From Roseiarcus sp. (GTDB lineage Bacteria; Pseudomonadota; Alphaproteobacteria; Rhizobiales; Beijerinckiaceae): a DNA stretch of 23,091 nucleotides. Numbering within the stretch: position 1 is the first letter of the stretch; each line of letters starts with the position of its first letter. The DNA is taken from NCBI GenBank assembly GCA_030153205.1, contig JASLHV010000035.1, positions 1 through 23,091 of the forward strand, given 5' to 3'. The position numbers were made by a program, and so were the translations under genes. The notes below the pieces were generated by a model. It was not told the origin of the DNA. It made no database searches and saw only the letters and a program-made list of their open reading frames with translations. Shown piece after piece: positions 16,086 to 23,091 of the stretch.

Positions 16086-17546
16086 ATGGCTGAAATCGAC
16101 ACTCTTTGGACGCTGTTGTCGCAATCGGCCGATCCGGCTGTCGCGACGTCACTGAGGTCTGTCGTCGAGACAGGCGAAGACATTGCGTTGAATCGCATCA
16201 ATCCGCTCGTCTTCGCGGCCAATCACCGCCATGACGAAGAGCGTGTGATCAGCACATTGGTTCATGCCGCGCGGCTCGGCATTTTCGATTTGTCCTGGAA
16301 CGTGTTGTGTTCGAGCTGCGGCGGCGTGCTCGAGGTAGGCGGCGGCCTCAAGACGATCGACCGCCGCGAGTATTTCTGTGCGTTTTGCGCTCAAAATAAC
16401 GAGCCGACGCTGGACGAATTGGTCGAAGTGACGTTCACCGTCAATCCGCGCATCCGCCGCATCGCCGCGCATGATCCCGAAGGGCTGCCGCTCGCCGAAT
16501 ATATGCGGCAGGTTTTCTTCGGCTCCGGCTCCGATCTGCCCGACGATATCGAGGCGGCGATCAACGCCGTTACGCTGGACGTCATGGATCTTGCCCCTGG
16601 CGAGAAGGCGGCGATGTCGCTGACCCTGCCGGAAGGCTTGATCATCCTGCTCGATCCGGTCACCCATTCAACATTGTTTCTCGACGTGAAGGGTGAACCG
16701 ACGCATGAGCGTCGCAATGTCTCGCTCGTCTTCAGCGATCTGCACGCTCATGCCGGCACGCTGTCGCTTCAGCCTGGGCCGGCGCGAATTTCGCTCGAGA
16801 ATAGAGCCGCGAAACGGACGATTCCGGGTCTTTGGGTGGCTGGCGAGGCGATGCACCAAAATCTCAGCAAACGCCGGGCGTTTCTGACCGCGACGCGGCT
16901 GTTGAGCAATCAGACCTTCCGCGATCTTTATCGTACCGGCACGCTCGAGAAGGACCAGCGGTTTAAAATCACCAATCTGACTTTCCTCTTTACCGACCTA
17001 AGAGGTTCGACGGCGCTTTACGATCGGATCGGCGATCTCGCGGCCTATGATTTGGTGCGTGATCACTTCAGCGCGCTGCTGCGATCGGTCGACGCCGAAG
17101 GAGGCGCGGTCGTCAAGACAATCGGCGATGCGGTCATGGCGACCTTTCCGACTTCCGATCGTGCGGTACGGGCGGCGATGAAAATGCGTGGCGCGATGCG
17201 CGAGATTAATGGAGCGCGCGGCAACGAAGATCTGGCCCTCAATATCGGCCTACATGAAGGGCCGTGCCTTGCCGTCATGCTCGACGAGCGACAGGATTAT
17301 TTCGGCCAGACGGTCAATGTCGCCGCCCGCGTCCAGGGCCTCGCCGATCCGAGCGCGATTCTGGTCACCAGGCCGATTGTCGAATCCCCCGAAGTGGCGC
17401 GGCTATTGGCCGAGGCTGGTTTGAACGCGAACGAACGTTCATCGACTTTGCGCGGCGTTTCCGAGCCAGTATCGGTTTATGAGCTGCGATCCGCGTTGGG
17501 CGATAGCCGCGGCGATGACAGCAAGCTGCGGCGACTTTATGCTTGA
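16086..17546 (+). CDS. Class III adenylate/guanylate cyclase with N-terminal four-Cys domain (paralogue 1)
   Basis: Makes a cyclic nucleotide, probably cAMP, from the triphosphate. The 486-residue protein has an N-terminal region (1-280) resembling DUF5939-type cyclase partners, with CxxC pairs at 75/78 and 98/101 that look like a zinc ribbon, followed by a CHD catalytic domain (about 297-430). Catalytic residues are all present: metal Asp304 (FTDLRGST) and Asp348 (KTIGDAVMATF), adenine-selecting Lys344 and Asp404, transition-state Asn411 and Arg415 (VNVAARVQ). No membrane segment is seen, so it is cytosolic. The ATG at 16086 is supported by CAGGG five bases upstream and by alignment to the paralogue, which starts at the same residue. 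Followed 68 bases later by that paralogue. A C-terminal tail of about 18 residues is absent from paralogue 2. Confidence 0.9.
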   Translation: MAEIDTLWTLLSQSADPAVATSLRSVVETGEDIALNRINPLVFAANHRHDEERVISTLVHAARLGIFDLSWNVLCSSCGGVLEVGGGLKTIDRREYFCAFCAQNNEPTLDELVEVTFTVNPRIRRIAAHDPEGLPLAEYMRQVFFGSGSDLPDDIEAAINAVTLDVMDLAPGEKAAMSLTLPEGLIILLDPVTHSTLFLDVKGEPTHERRNVSLVFSDLHAHAGTLSLQPGPARISLENRAAKRTIPGLWVAGEAMHQNLSKRRAFLTATRLLSNQTFRDLYRTGTLEKDQRFKITNLTFLFTDLRGSTALYDRIGDLAAYDLVRDHFSALLRSVDAEGGAVVKTIGDAVMATFPTSDRAVRAAMKMRGAMREINGARGNEDLALNIGLHEGPCLAVMLDERQDYFGQTVNVAARVQGLADPSAILVTRPIVESPEVARLLAEAGLNANERSSTLRGVSEPVSVYELRSALGDSRGDDSKLRRLYA

Positions 17547-17614
17547 GCCGGCTTAGTCGCGCCCACCTTGAAGGTCTCTTTCAAGGGTAACGAGCCGCCA
17601 AAATGGGGCCTCTA

Positions 17615-19024
17615 ATGGCTGAAACCGACACCCTTTGGACTTTGCTGGGACAGTCCGCCGATCCAGCCGTCGCCGCTTCGCTAAAGAGCCTTGTCGAAAC
17701 CGGCGAGGACCGCTCCCTCAATCGCGTCAATGCGCTCGCCTTCGCCGCCAAGCACGGACATAGCGAAGAGGCGACGATCACGGCGATGATCCACGCTTCG
17801 CGGCTCGGCTTGTTCGATCTCTCCTGGAACGTCCTATGCCCCGGCTGCGGCGGCGTTCTCGAGTCGGGCGGCGCCCTGAGGACGATCAATCATCACGACT
17901 ATTTCTGCTCACTCTGCGCCGGGTCCTACGAGCCGACGCTGGATGAGCTCGTCGAAGTGACATTCACGGTCAATTCGCGCACTCGCCATATCGCAGCGCA
18001 TGATCCCGAAGGGCTGTCGCTTCCGGAATATGTCCGCCAGATTTTCTGGGGTTCGGGCGTCGACTTGCCGGAAGACATCGGCGCGTTGATGAACGATCTG
18101 ACTCTCGACGCCATTGAGCTCGCGCCCGGCGAAAAAGCTGCGATGTCGCTCTCGCTGACAGAATCCTTCATCATCGTATTCGACCCGGTCACCCACACGA
18201 CGCTGTTTGTCGAGGTCACAGGCGAGCCGACGCAAGAGCGGCGCAATGTCCCACTCGTCTTCAGCGATTTTCACGCGCATGCGGGTAAGCAAACGCTGCG
18301 GCCAGGACCTGTTCGGTTCTCCTTCGAGAACAAAGCCGCGAAACGAACGCTTCCCGGTCTGTGGATCGCCGGGGATACGATGCATAATGTTCTCGGCAAA
18401 CGCCGGCCCTTCCTGACCGCGACGCGGCTGATGAGCAACCAGACCTTCCGCGATCTCTATCGAACCGGCACGCTCGACAAAGATCAGCGCTTCAAGATTA
18501 CCAATCTAACGATTCTGTTCACCGATCTCAGAGGTTCGACGGCGCTTTACGACCGCATTGGCGATCTTGCCGCCTATGATCTTGTTCGCGGCCATTTCGG
18601 CGCGCTGCTCGAAACCGTCGCCACGGAAGGCGGCGCAGTCGTCAAGACAATCGGCGACGCCGTGATGGCGACTTTTCCGACGCCGGATCGCGCGGTACGG
18701 GCGGCTATGGGCATGCGCGGCGCCATGCGCAAGCTCAACGACGCGCGCGGCAACGAGGATCTTGCGCTGAACATTGGCCTGCACGAAGGCCCATGTCTCG
18801 CCGTTATGCTCGACGAACGGCAGGATTATTTCGGACAGACGGTCAATGTCGCCTCACGCGTACAGGGCCTAGCCGATCCAAGCGCGATCTTGGCGACGAA
18901 GCCTGTCGTCGAAGCCACGAATGTCGCGAAAATTTTGTCCGACGCCGGCGCCACTGTGACGCCGCGCCAAGCGTCCGCGTTGCGAGGGGTGAGTGAAGCG
19001 GTCGCGGTCTACGAAATCCGGTGA
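17615..19024 (+). CDS. Class III adenylate/guanylate cyclase with N-terminal four-Cys domain (paralogue 2)
   Basis: Tandem paralogue of the preceding gene, 469 residues, aligning almost without gaps. The same cysteines 75, 78, 98 and 101, the same catalytic residues (FTDLRGST, KTIGDAVMATF, QDYFGQTVNVASR) and the same interdomain segment (SNQTFRDLYRTGTL) are present. The two catalytic domains are much more alike than the N-terminal domains, where the putative sensor surface differs. Many synonymous differences show the duplication is not recent. The ATG at 17615 is preferred over one at 17603 from paralogue alignment. Probably co-transcribed with paralogue 1. Its stop lies one base from the stop of the convergent sigma-factor gene, leaving no space for a terminator. 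Confidence 0.9.
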   Translation: MAETDTLWTLLGQSADPAVAASLKSLVETGEDRSLNRVNALAFAAKHGHSEEATITAMIHASRLGLFDLSWNVLCPGCGGVLESGGALRTINHHDYFCSLCAGSYEPTLDELVEVTFTVNSRTRHIAAHDPEGLSLPEYVRQIFWGSGVDLPEDIGALMNDLTLDAIELAPGEKAAMSLSLTESFIIVFDPVTHTTLFVEVTGEPTQERRNVPLVFSDFHAHAGKQTLRPGPVRFSFENKAAKRTLPGLWIAGDTMHNVLGKRRPFLTATRLMSNQTFRDLYRTGTLDKDQRFKITNLTILFTDLRGSTALYDRIGDLAAYDLVRGHFGALLETVATEGGAVVKTIGDAVMATFPTPDRAVRAAMGMRGAMRKLNDARGNEDLALNIGLHEGPCLAVMLDERQDYFGQTVNVASRVQGLADPSAILATKPVVEATNVAKILSDAGATVTPRQASALRGVSEAVAVYEIR

Positions 19025-19025
19025 C

Positions 19026-19892
19026 TTACGGGAGAGCCGTGATGGCGATGGCCTCCATCACATAGGGCGCATAGCGAAAGTCTCGGATTCGCGCGATGTG
19101 ATCGCCGTCCCAGTCGAGGATGACAATGTAATTTTGCGGCTCGGCGTTTGGGTCGTTGAGAACCAGGGCGAGCCGACCGTCGGCGAGGCAAGTCGCGACG
19201 CGGCAAGCGGGATTCTCGCTATAATGGGTGAAATAGCGCGCCACCTCGGCGCAGCTGTCGAGACGACGGCGATTGTAGAGATCGAGCCTCACGTCCTCGG
19301 CGAGAAGGTCACGCAAAGCGTCGAATTCGCGCGCATTGAAACGGTCGGCATAGGCACGGAGCCGGTTTCGCTCACCGGGGTCGAGCAGCGGCGGCGAAGA
19401 ACAGTCCTCAGCATGCGACAGTATTCGCAAACGGGTTCGCGCGCGATTGAGAGCCGCCTTCGCCGCGATGAGGGTGACGCCTAGGATATGGGCCGTTTCC
19501 TCGAGGGAATAGCCGAGAACGTCGACCAAAATCGCGCTCGAGCGTTGAGACGCGGGCAGTCGCATAAAGGTCGCGAGGTTTGCGGCGACAGCGACGCGCG
19601 CATCGGCGGCGGCGTCAGGATCGGCCAGATCGATGATGTCGGCCTCGGGATCGACCGTTGCGCTTTTCCTGCGTCGACGCAGAGCGTCGAGGGCCACATT
19701 ATGGGCGATGCGGAAAAGCCAGCTCTCAGGCCGTTCGATCGGGTTGGATGCGGGGAAAGCCTCCGTGGCCTTGATCAGCGCGTCCTGGACGACATCCTCG
19801 CCGTCGACCGCCGAGCCGACCATGCGCGCGCAATAGCGATGCAGACGCGGGCGAAGTTCGCTCATCAGTCGCGTGAAGGCTTCTTGGTCCAT
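19026..19892 (-). CDS. ECF-type RNA polymerase sigma factor with C-terminal SnoaL-like domain
   Basis: Group IV sigma factor of 288 residues. Region 2 spans about 9-75 (GEDVVQDALIKATEAF, ESWLFRIAHNVALDALRRRR) and region 4 about 105-160 (LPASQRSSAILVDVLGYSLEETAHILGVTLIAAKAALNRARTRL in two parts), followed by a SnoaL/NTF2-like domain from about 178 to the end (RLRAYADRFNAREFDALRDLLAEDV is diagnostic). Sigma factors of this build (ECF41 and similar groups) lack a separate anti-sigma factor and are controlled by the fused domain. The ATG at 19892 begins the conserved MDQEAFTRLM; a GTG at 19937 has poor spacing. It is divergent from the small gene at 20079, a likely target. The ligand or signal is unknown. 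Confidence 0.88.
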   Translation of the reverse strand: MDQEAFTRLMSELRPRLHRYCARMVGSAVDGEDVVQDALIKATEAFPASNPIERPESWLFRIAHNVALDALRRRRKSATVDPEADIIDLADPDAAADARVAVAANLATFMRLPASQRSSAILVDVLGYSLEETAHILGVTLIAAKAALNRARTRLRILSHAEDCSSPPLLDPGERNRLRAYADRFNAREFDALRDLLAEDVRLDLYNRRRLDSCAEVARYFTHYSENPACRVATCLADGRLALVLNDPNAEPQNYIVILDWDGDHIARIRDFRYAPYVMEAIAITALP

Positions 19893-19992
19893 GCTGTCCG
19901 TTCCAACGAAACCGCGACCGCGAGTGGCGGTGCCCACCCCTTAAGACGTCTGTCGCGCCCTGAAAGATTCGCCGCGCGAGAGAAAAATAAAT

Positions 19993-20020
19993 CCGCGGCG
20001 CCGAATCCTTTCCGCCGCGG
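19993..20020. promoter_or_regulatory. Inverted repeat between sigma gene and divergent small gene
   Basis: A perfect 8-bp inverted repeat, CCGCGGCG (19993-20000) and CGCCGCGG (20013-20020), is separated by 12 bases in the 186-base divergent intergenic region. It could be an operator for a dimeric regulator or a transcript hairpin; neither is shown. GC-rich composition makes chance palindromes more likely than usual. Confidence 0.35.
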
Positions 20021-20078
20021 CAATCGTCCTTGAATCCGAAAGGCGCGATTGGCGCGCTTTGGGAAAAGGCGAACGATC

Positions 20079-20402
20079 ATGCAGAGAATGACGCTGGTGC
20101 GCTACACCGCCAAGCCGGACCGGGCGGATGAGAACGAGGCTCTGTCGCGGAAAGTCTTCGCCGAGCTCAAATCGGTCCGGCCAAACGGGGCGTCCTACGC
20201 TTTGTTCCGGGACGGAAATGATTTCGTCCATCTCTTTGTCAATTTCGAAGCTGACGATTCAAGCCCGATCACAAATCTCTCGAGCTTCCAGACCTTCCTG
20301 AAGGGTATCGACGAGCGCTGTGAGGTCCCCCCGCAGACGACGCGCCTCGCGCTCAATCTCGTCGAGTCCTACGGCTTTTCCGCGGCGATGGCGCCGGCAT
20401 GA
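20079..20402 (+). CDS. Small hypothetical protein, possible ABM-like alpha-beta barrel
   Basis: A 107-residue cytoplasmic protein without signal or membrane segment. The N-terminal pattern TLVRYTAKPDRADENEALSRKVFAEL followed by ASYALFRDGNDFVHLFVNFE reads as beta-helix-beta-beta, as in antibiotic-biosynthesis-monooxygenase-like dimeric ferredoxin barrels; this is a fold guess, not a function. The ATG at 20079 follows AAAAGG by nine bases; an ATG at 20088 is the alternative. It is divergent from the ECF sigma gene across 186 bases and probably controlled by it. A 10-bp hairpin begins six bases after its stop. Confidence 0.75.
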   Translation: MQRMTLVRYTAKPDRADENEALSRKVFAELKSVRPNGASYALFRDGNDFVHLFVNFEADDSSPITNLSSFQTFLKGIDERCEVPPQTTRLALNLVESYGFSAAMAPA

Positions 20403-20408
20403 TGCGGG

Positions 20409-20442
20409 GGCTGGCGGCTATTCGCCGCCAGCCTTCTGTTTA
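20409..20442 (+). terminator. Hairpin terminator between convergent genes
   Basis: A 10-bp stem (20409-20418 with 20424-20433, arms GGCTGGCGGC/GCCGCCAGCC, loop TATTC) is followed on the plus strand by TTCTGTTT. It begins six bases after the stop of the 107-residue protein gene, and its T-rich tail overlaps the stop of the convergent exporter gene. On the minus strand no T-run follows, so it serves mainly the plus strand. Confidence 0.6.
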
Positions 20443-22269
20443 GGCGGCGTGGAGGAACCCGCCGGATTGGCGTCGCCACAAAGAGGCGTAGAGCCCGTCG
20501 CGCGCCAGCAACTCGTTATGCGCGCCAGTTTCGACGACCGCGCCTCTATCGAGTACGATCAGGCGATCCATCGCGGCGATCGTCGATAGGCGATGCGCGA
20601 TGGCGATGACTGTTTTGCCTACCATCAACGAATAGAGGCTCTCCTGGATCGCGGCCTCGACTTCGGAATCCAATGCGGAAGTCGCCTCGTCGAGCACAAG
20701 GATCGGCGCGTTTTTCAACAAGACTCGCGCGATCGCGATACGCTGCCTCTGTCCGCCCGAAAGCTTCACGCCGCGCTCGCCGACATGCGCCTCGTAGCCC
20801 TGCCGACCCTTTGGATCGGAAAGGCCCAAGATGAAATCATGCGCATGCGCCTGCCTCGCGGCGGCGATCACCGCCCCCATAGACGCGTCCGGACGCCCAT
20901 AGAGGATATTGTCGGCGATCGAACGATGCAGCAGCGACGTATCCTGGGTGACCATCCCGATTTGTCGGCGTAGGCTGTCCTGAGTCGCATTCGCGATGTC
21001 CTGCCCGTCGATGAAGATGCGCCCGCCCTCCACATCGTGGAATCTCAGCAAGAGATTTGCGATCGTCGACTTGCCGGCCCCAGAGCGGCCGACGAGGCCG
21101 ACCTTTTCACCAGGCGCGATCGTCAGGGACAGATCGTCGATGACGCCGCCCGCCTTGCCATAATGGAAGCGCACGTTCTCGAAGCGAATCGAGCCGCGGC
21201 GCGCGATTAATTTCGACGCGTCCGGACGATCGATCAAGCCATGCGGGCGCGAGATCGTACGTATGCCTTCTTGGACCACGCCGATATTGTCAAAAATGCC
21301 GACCGAGGTCCACATGACCCATCCGGACATGGTCGTGATGCGGATCGCGAGGCCAGAGGCAATGGCAATATCGCCGAGCGAGATAAGGCCGCGCGTCCAC
21401 AGCCAGACTGCGAGGCCGCCCGCACCCAGCATCAGCACGCTGTTCATCATTGAGACCGTACCATTCATGATGGTGATCAGTCGCGTTTGAGCGTGAAACG
21501 CCGCGAGGTGGTCTGCCAACGCCTCTCCCGCATGGGCGTCCTCGCCTTCGACCCGCGCGAACAGCTTCACGGTCTGGATGTTCGTGTAGCTATCGACGAT
21601 ACGTCCGGTGAGGATTGCGCGCATGTGCGCAATCGCCTCCGCCCGAACGCGTATACGTGGTACGAAATAGACGAGCGTCGCGGTATAAGCGACGATCCAG
21701 CCCGACAAAGGCAGAACCAATCGCCAATCGACCTGCGCGAAGATCACCAGAGCACTTCCGGCGAAGATCGTGACAAACCAAAGCGCGTCGATGATCTGAA
21801 CGCAGGATTCTCGCAAAGCCGGGCCGACCTGCACGACGTTCGATGCAATGCGGCCAGCGAAATCGTTGGCGAAATAGTCCAGCGATTGTCGCAGAACATA
21901 GCGATGGGACTGCCAACGGATCAGGTTGGTCCATCCCGGCGCGATCGTCTGTTGGGTGAGAAGGTCATGGGCGATCGTCGCCAAAGGGCGCGCGACGAAG
22001 ATCGCAAGACCCATCAGGAGAAAGGTTCCGCCGCAGTCTTGCAGCACAAAGGCGGGCGTCGTCGCGCGCAAGAGATCGACGATCGAGCCAACGAAGCGCA
22101 AGATCGAGACTTCGATCAGCGAAACAACAAGACCGATCGTCATCAAGGCGGCGAGCCACGGCCAAGCCTGCCGGGCATAGCGCCCATAGAAAGCGAGCAA
22201 AGTCGTCGGCGGCATGCTCTCGTCATGGGCGCGGAATGGATCGATGCGGGTTTCAAAAAAACGGAACAT
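20440..22269 (-). CDS. ABC half-exporter (fused membrane domain and ATPase)
   Basis: A 609-residue type I ABC exporter of the MsbA/lipid-multidrug style, expected to work as a dimer in the inner membrane. The membrane domain (about 35-335, six helices) is followed by the ATPase: Walker A GRSGAGKST (394-402), Q-loop Gln442, signature LSGGQRQR (503-510), Walker B ILVLDE (523-528) and switch His559. The start is ATG 22269 with only weak ribosome-site similarity; an ATG at 22215 is possible. It is a single-gene unit with no partner accessory protein next to it, so the substrate cannot be inferred. The C-terminus ends in the convergent hairpin region. Confidence 0.93.
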   Translation of the reverse strand: MFRFFETRIDPFRAHDESMPPTTLLAFYGRYARQAWPWLAALMTIGLVVSLIEVSILRFVGSIVDLLRATTPAFVLQDCGGTFLLMGLAIFVARPLATIAHDLLTQQTIAPGWTNLIRWQSHRYVLRQSLDYFANDFAGRIASNVVQVGPALRESCVQIIDALWFVTIFAGSALVIFAQVDWRLVLPLSGWIVAYTATLVYFVPRIRVRAEAIAHMRAILTGRIVDSYTNIQTVKLFARVEGEDAHAGEALADHLAAFHAQTRLITIMNGTVSMMNSVLMLGAGGLAVWLWTRGLISLGDIAIASGLAIRITTMSGWVMWTSVGIFDNIGVVQEGIRTISRPHGLIDRPDASKLIARRGSIRFENVRFHYGKAGGVIDDLSLTIAPGEKVGLVGRSGAGKSTIANLLLRFHDVEGGRIFIDGQDIANATQDSLRRQIGMVTQDTSLLHRSIADNILYGRPDASMGAVIAAARQAHAHDFILGLSDPKGRQGYEAHVGERGVKLSGGQRQRIAIARVLLKNAPILVLDEATSALDSEVEAAIQESLYSLMVGKTVIAIAHRLSTIAAMDRLIVLDRGAVVETGAHNELLARDGLYASLWRRQSGGFLHAA

Positions 22270-22379
22270 GGTTCAGGTCCAAAGACGTTACGGCTTCCCT
22301 CCGCGCGAGGCGGATGACGGATCAGCGTTCGCGAAAACACGCGTACGCTTTGCAAACCGGAACGTGACGAAAAGAGGGG

Positions 22380-22397
22380 CGGCGCGTTGGCGCGCCG
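22380..22397 (-). terminator. Weak terminator-like hairpin
   Basis: A 7-bp GC stem (CGGCGCG at 22380-22386, CGCGCCG at 22391-22397, four-base loop) is followed on the minus strand by CCCCTCTTTTC. The T-run is displaced by about five bases, so this is at best a weak terminator. It lies 32 bases after the stop of the candidate small gene at 22430. Confidence 0.35.
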
Positions 22398-22429
22398 ATT
22401 AGGCTTGATTGGGTCTGTTCAGACCGCGC

Positions 22430-22525
22430 TCAACCCGAAACGGGGAAACTCATGAGCGGCCAGGCGATAGATGCCGGCATGGGCGCGCGTCGGTAGGACC
22501 GGATGTTCGGTAGAATCGACTTCAT
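22430..22525 (-). CDS. Candidate very small protein (31 residues)
   Basis: Found because of a near-perfect ribosome site, AAGGAGG (22531-22537 on the minus strand), five bases before ATG 22525. The peptide MKSILPNIRSYRRAPMPASI... is basic and ends in PVSG. A second ATG at 22529, one base after the same ribosome site and in another frame, opens a 36-residue acidic N-terminus version (MDEVDSTEHPVLP...) ending at 22419. Only one can be the main product; spacing favours the 31-residue frame. No homology is recognised in either. A weak terminator follows, supporting a small transcription unit, but it could equally be chance. Confidence 0.3.
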   Translation of the reverse strand: MKSILPNIRSYRRAPMPASIAWPLMSFPVSG

Positions 22526-22748
22526 CCATTCCTCCTTGCGCTCGGGGCCGCAACACGTCCGCAGGCGCTGATCCATGCGGGCGGCCGTTCTCATAAACGA
22601 GTCTCTTGGATAAAGCTGTAAAAATTTTGCGCGGGAAGTATTTCGTTCCGTCAGTGTTGCAAGGAGGCGACACGTCATGCCGGCGACTCACGAAAGCGTG
22701 ATCTGCGCGATCTCTTTGTCCGGCTGTCGGACGAAGGTTCGCGCCGGC

Positions 22749-23091
22749 TTAGCGACCGCGCGCCTCCAAAGCGGCGCGATGCAGCTCCGCCGATCCCTGC
22801 GAGAAACAACAAAAGACGACGCGCGAAAGCGGCGCGCTCAATTTCGGCAATGTTTCTCTGACCGTCGCCACCGCGATCTCCGCCGCGCGGGGCCCCGGAA
22901 AGCCGTAGACGCCCGTTGAGATCGCCGAGAATGCAATGCTGTCGAGACGAGGGTTCGCCGCAAGCTCCAGCGATCGGCGATAGCAGGAGGCGAGCAGTCT
23001 CTCTTCACTGTGGTCGCCGCCGCTCCACACCGGGCCCACCGCGTGGATGACGTATCGCGCCTTCAGCTTAAAGCCCGGCGTGATCTTGGCG
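22749..23091 (-). CDS. Macrodomain protein, O-acetyl-ADP-ribose deacetylase type (partial, N-terminus off right edge)
   Basis: Reading from base 23090 toward 22749 gives 113 residues of the C-terminal part of a macrodomain. Recognisable are the core ARYVIHAVGPVWSGG, the helix LLASCYRRSLELA and the ADP-ribose-binding loop SIAFSAISTGVYGFP, followed by AAEIAVATVRETL, closely like bacterial YmdB-type enzymes. These remove ADP-ribose from acidic residues or hydrolyse O-acetyl-ADP-ribose. The N-terminal third, including the catalytic Asn/Asp loop, is outside the window, so activity cannot be judged. The frame begins before the edge; GTG 23039 is interior, not a start. No operon partner is visible downstream. 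Confidence 0.9.
   Translation of the reverse strand, partial: AKITPGFKLKARYVIHAVGPVWSGGDHSEERLLASCYRRSLELAANPRLDSIAFSAISTGVYGFPGPRAAEIAVATVRETLPKLSAPLSRVVFCCFSQGSAELHRAALEARGR

Larger units (their letters stand above)
22270..22748. other. Mostly noncoding region upstream of the exporter
   Basis: Holds the upstream region of the exporter, a GC-rich hairpin at 22380-22397, a candidate very small minus-strand gene at 22430-22525, and about 220 bases downstream of the macrodomain gene with only short weak hairpins (for example GTCCG/CGGAC near 22715-22735). Nothing else convincing is seen. Confidence 0.5.

Noticed and set aside
21487..22317. Plus-strand open frame of 276 codons opposite the exporter membrane domain
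   Set aside because: Hydrophilic Arg/Asp/Gln-rich mirror of membrane helices; no independent signal.

Overview
The window looks like chromosomal DNA from a GC-rich alphaproteobacterium of the order Hyphomicrobiales (Rhizobiales). The evidence is the GC-rich coding style, dense short-spaced operons, and gene combinations typical of that order: a divergent argH/tlpA pair, an LptM-type lipoprotein directly before lysA, a TIGR02302/DUF4175 membrane protein, and a HIG1-like 'twin transmembrane' protein next to a PduO-type cobalamin adenosyltransferase. Many small His/Gly-rich secreted proteins would fit the Beijerinckiaceae/Methylocystaceae neighbourhood, but the genus cannot be fixed from sequence alone.

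Layout. (1) 1-4002, minus strand: an ABC importer operon of the branched-chain amino acid (HAAT) type, made of a Tat-exported binding protein, a LivH-type permease and a LivM permease fused in frame to a LivG ATPase that runs off the left edge. (2) 4289-11239, plus strand: one seven-gene housekeeping operon, lptM-lysA-TIGR02302-HIG1-pduO-FAH-anmK, covering lipoprotein, lysine, cobalamin and murein-recycling functions. (3) 11249-13531, minus strand: four small secreted His/Gly-rich proteins. Three share an identical-spacing C-terminal motif bracketed by two cysteines, and two are followed by copies of a three-hairpin element whose last hairpin is a perfect intrinsic terminator. (4) 13847-15927: argH (minus) and tlpA (plus), divergent with 23 bases between start codons. 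(5) 16086-19024, plus strand: tandem paralogous class III adenylate/guanylate cyclases with a four-cysteine N-terminal zinc-ribbon-like site. (6) 19026-20402: an ECF sigma factor with a C-terminal SnoaL-like domain, divergent from a small protein of probable alpha-beta barrel fold. (7) 20440-22269, minus strand: an ABC half-exporter. (8) 22270-23091: a mostly noncoding stretch with a possible very small gene, then the C-terminal part of a macrodomain protein running off the right edge.

Most of the window is ordinary metabolism. The region that best repays attention is 11249-13531. There a family of secreted His/Gly/Trp-rich proteins with a shared Cys-flanked tail is combined with repeated structured 3' ends showing compensatory base changes. 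The function of these proteins cannot be read from the sequence. Metal binding or envelope stress are possibilities, not conclusions. The tandem cyclases and the sigma factor with a fused sensor-like domain form a second, signalling-rich block.
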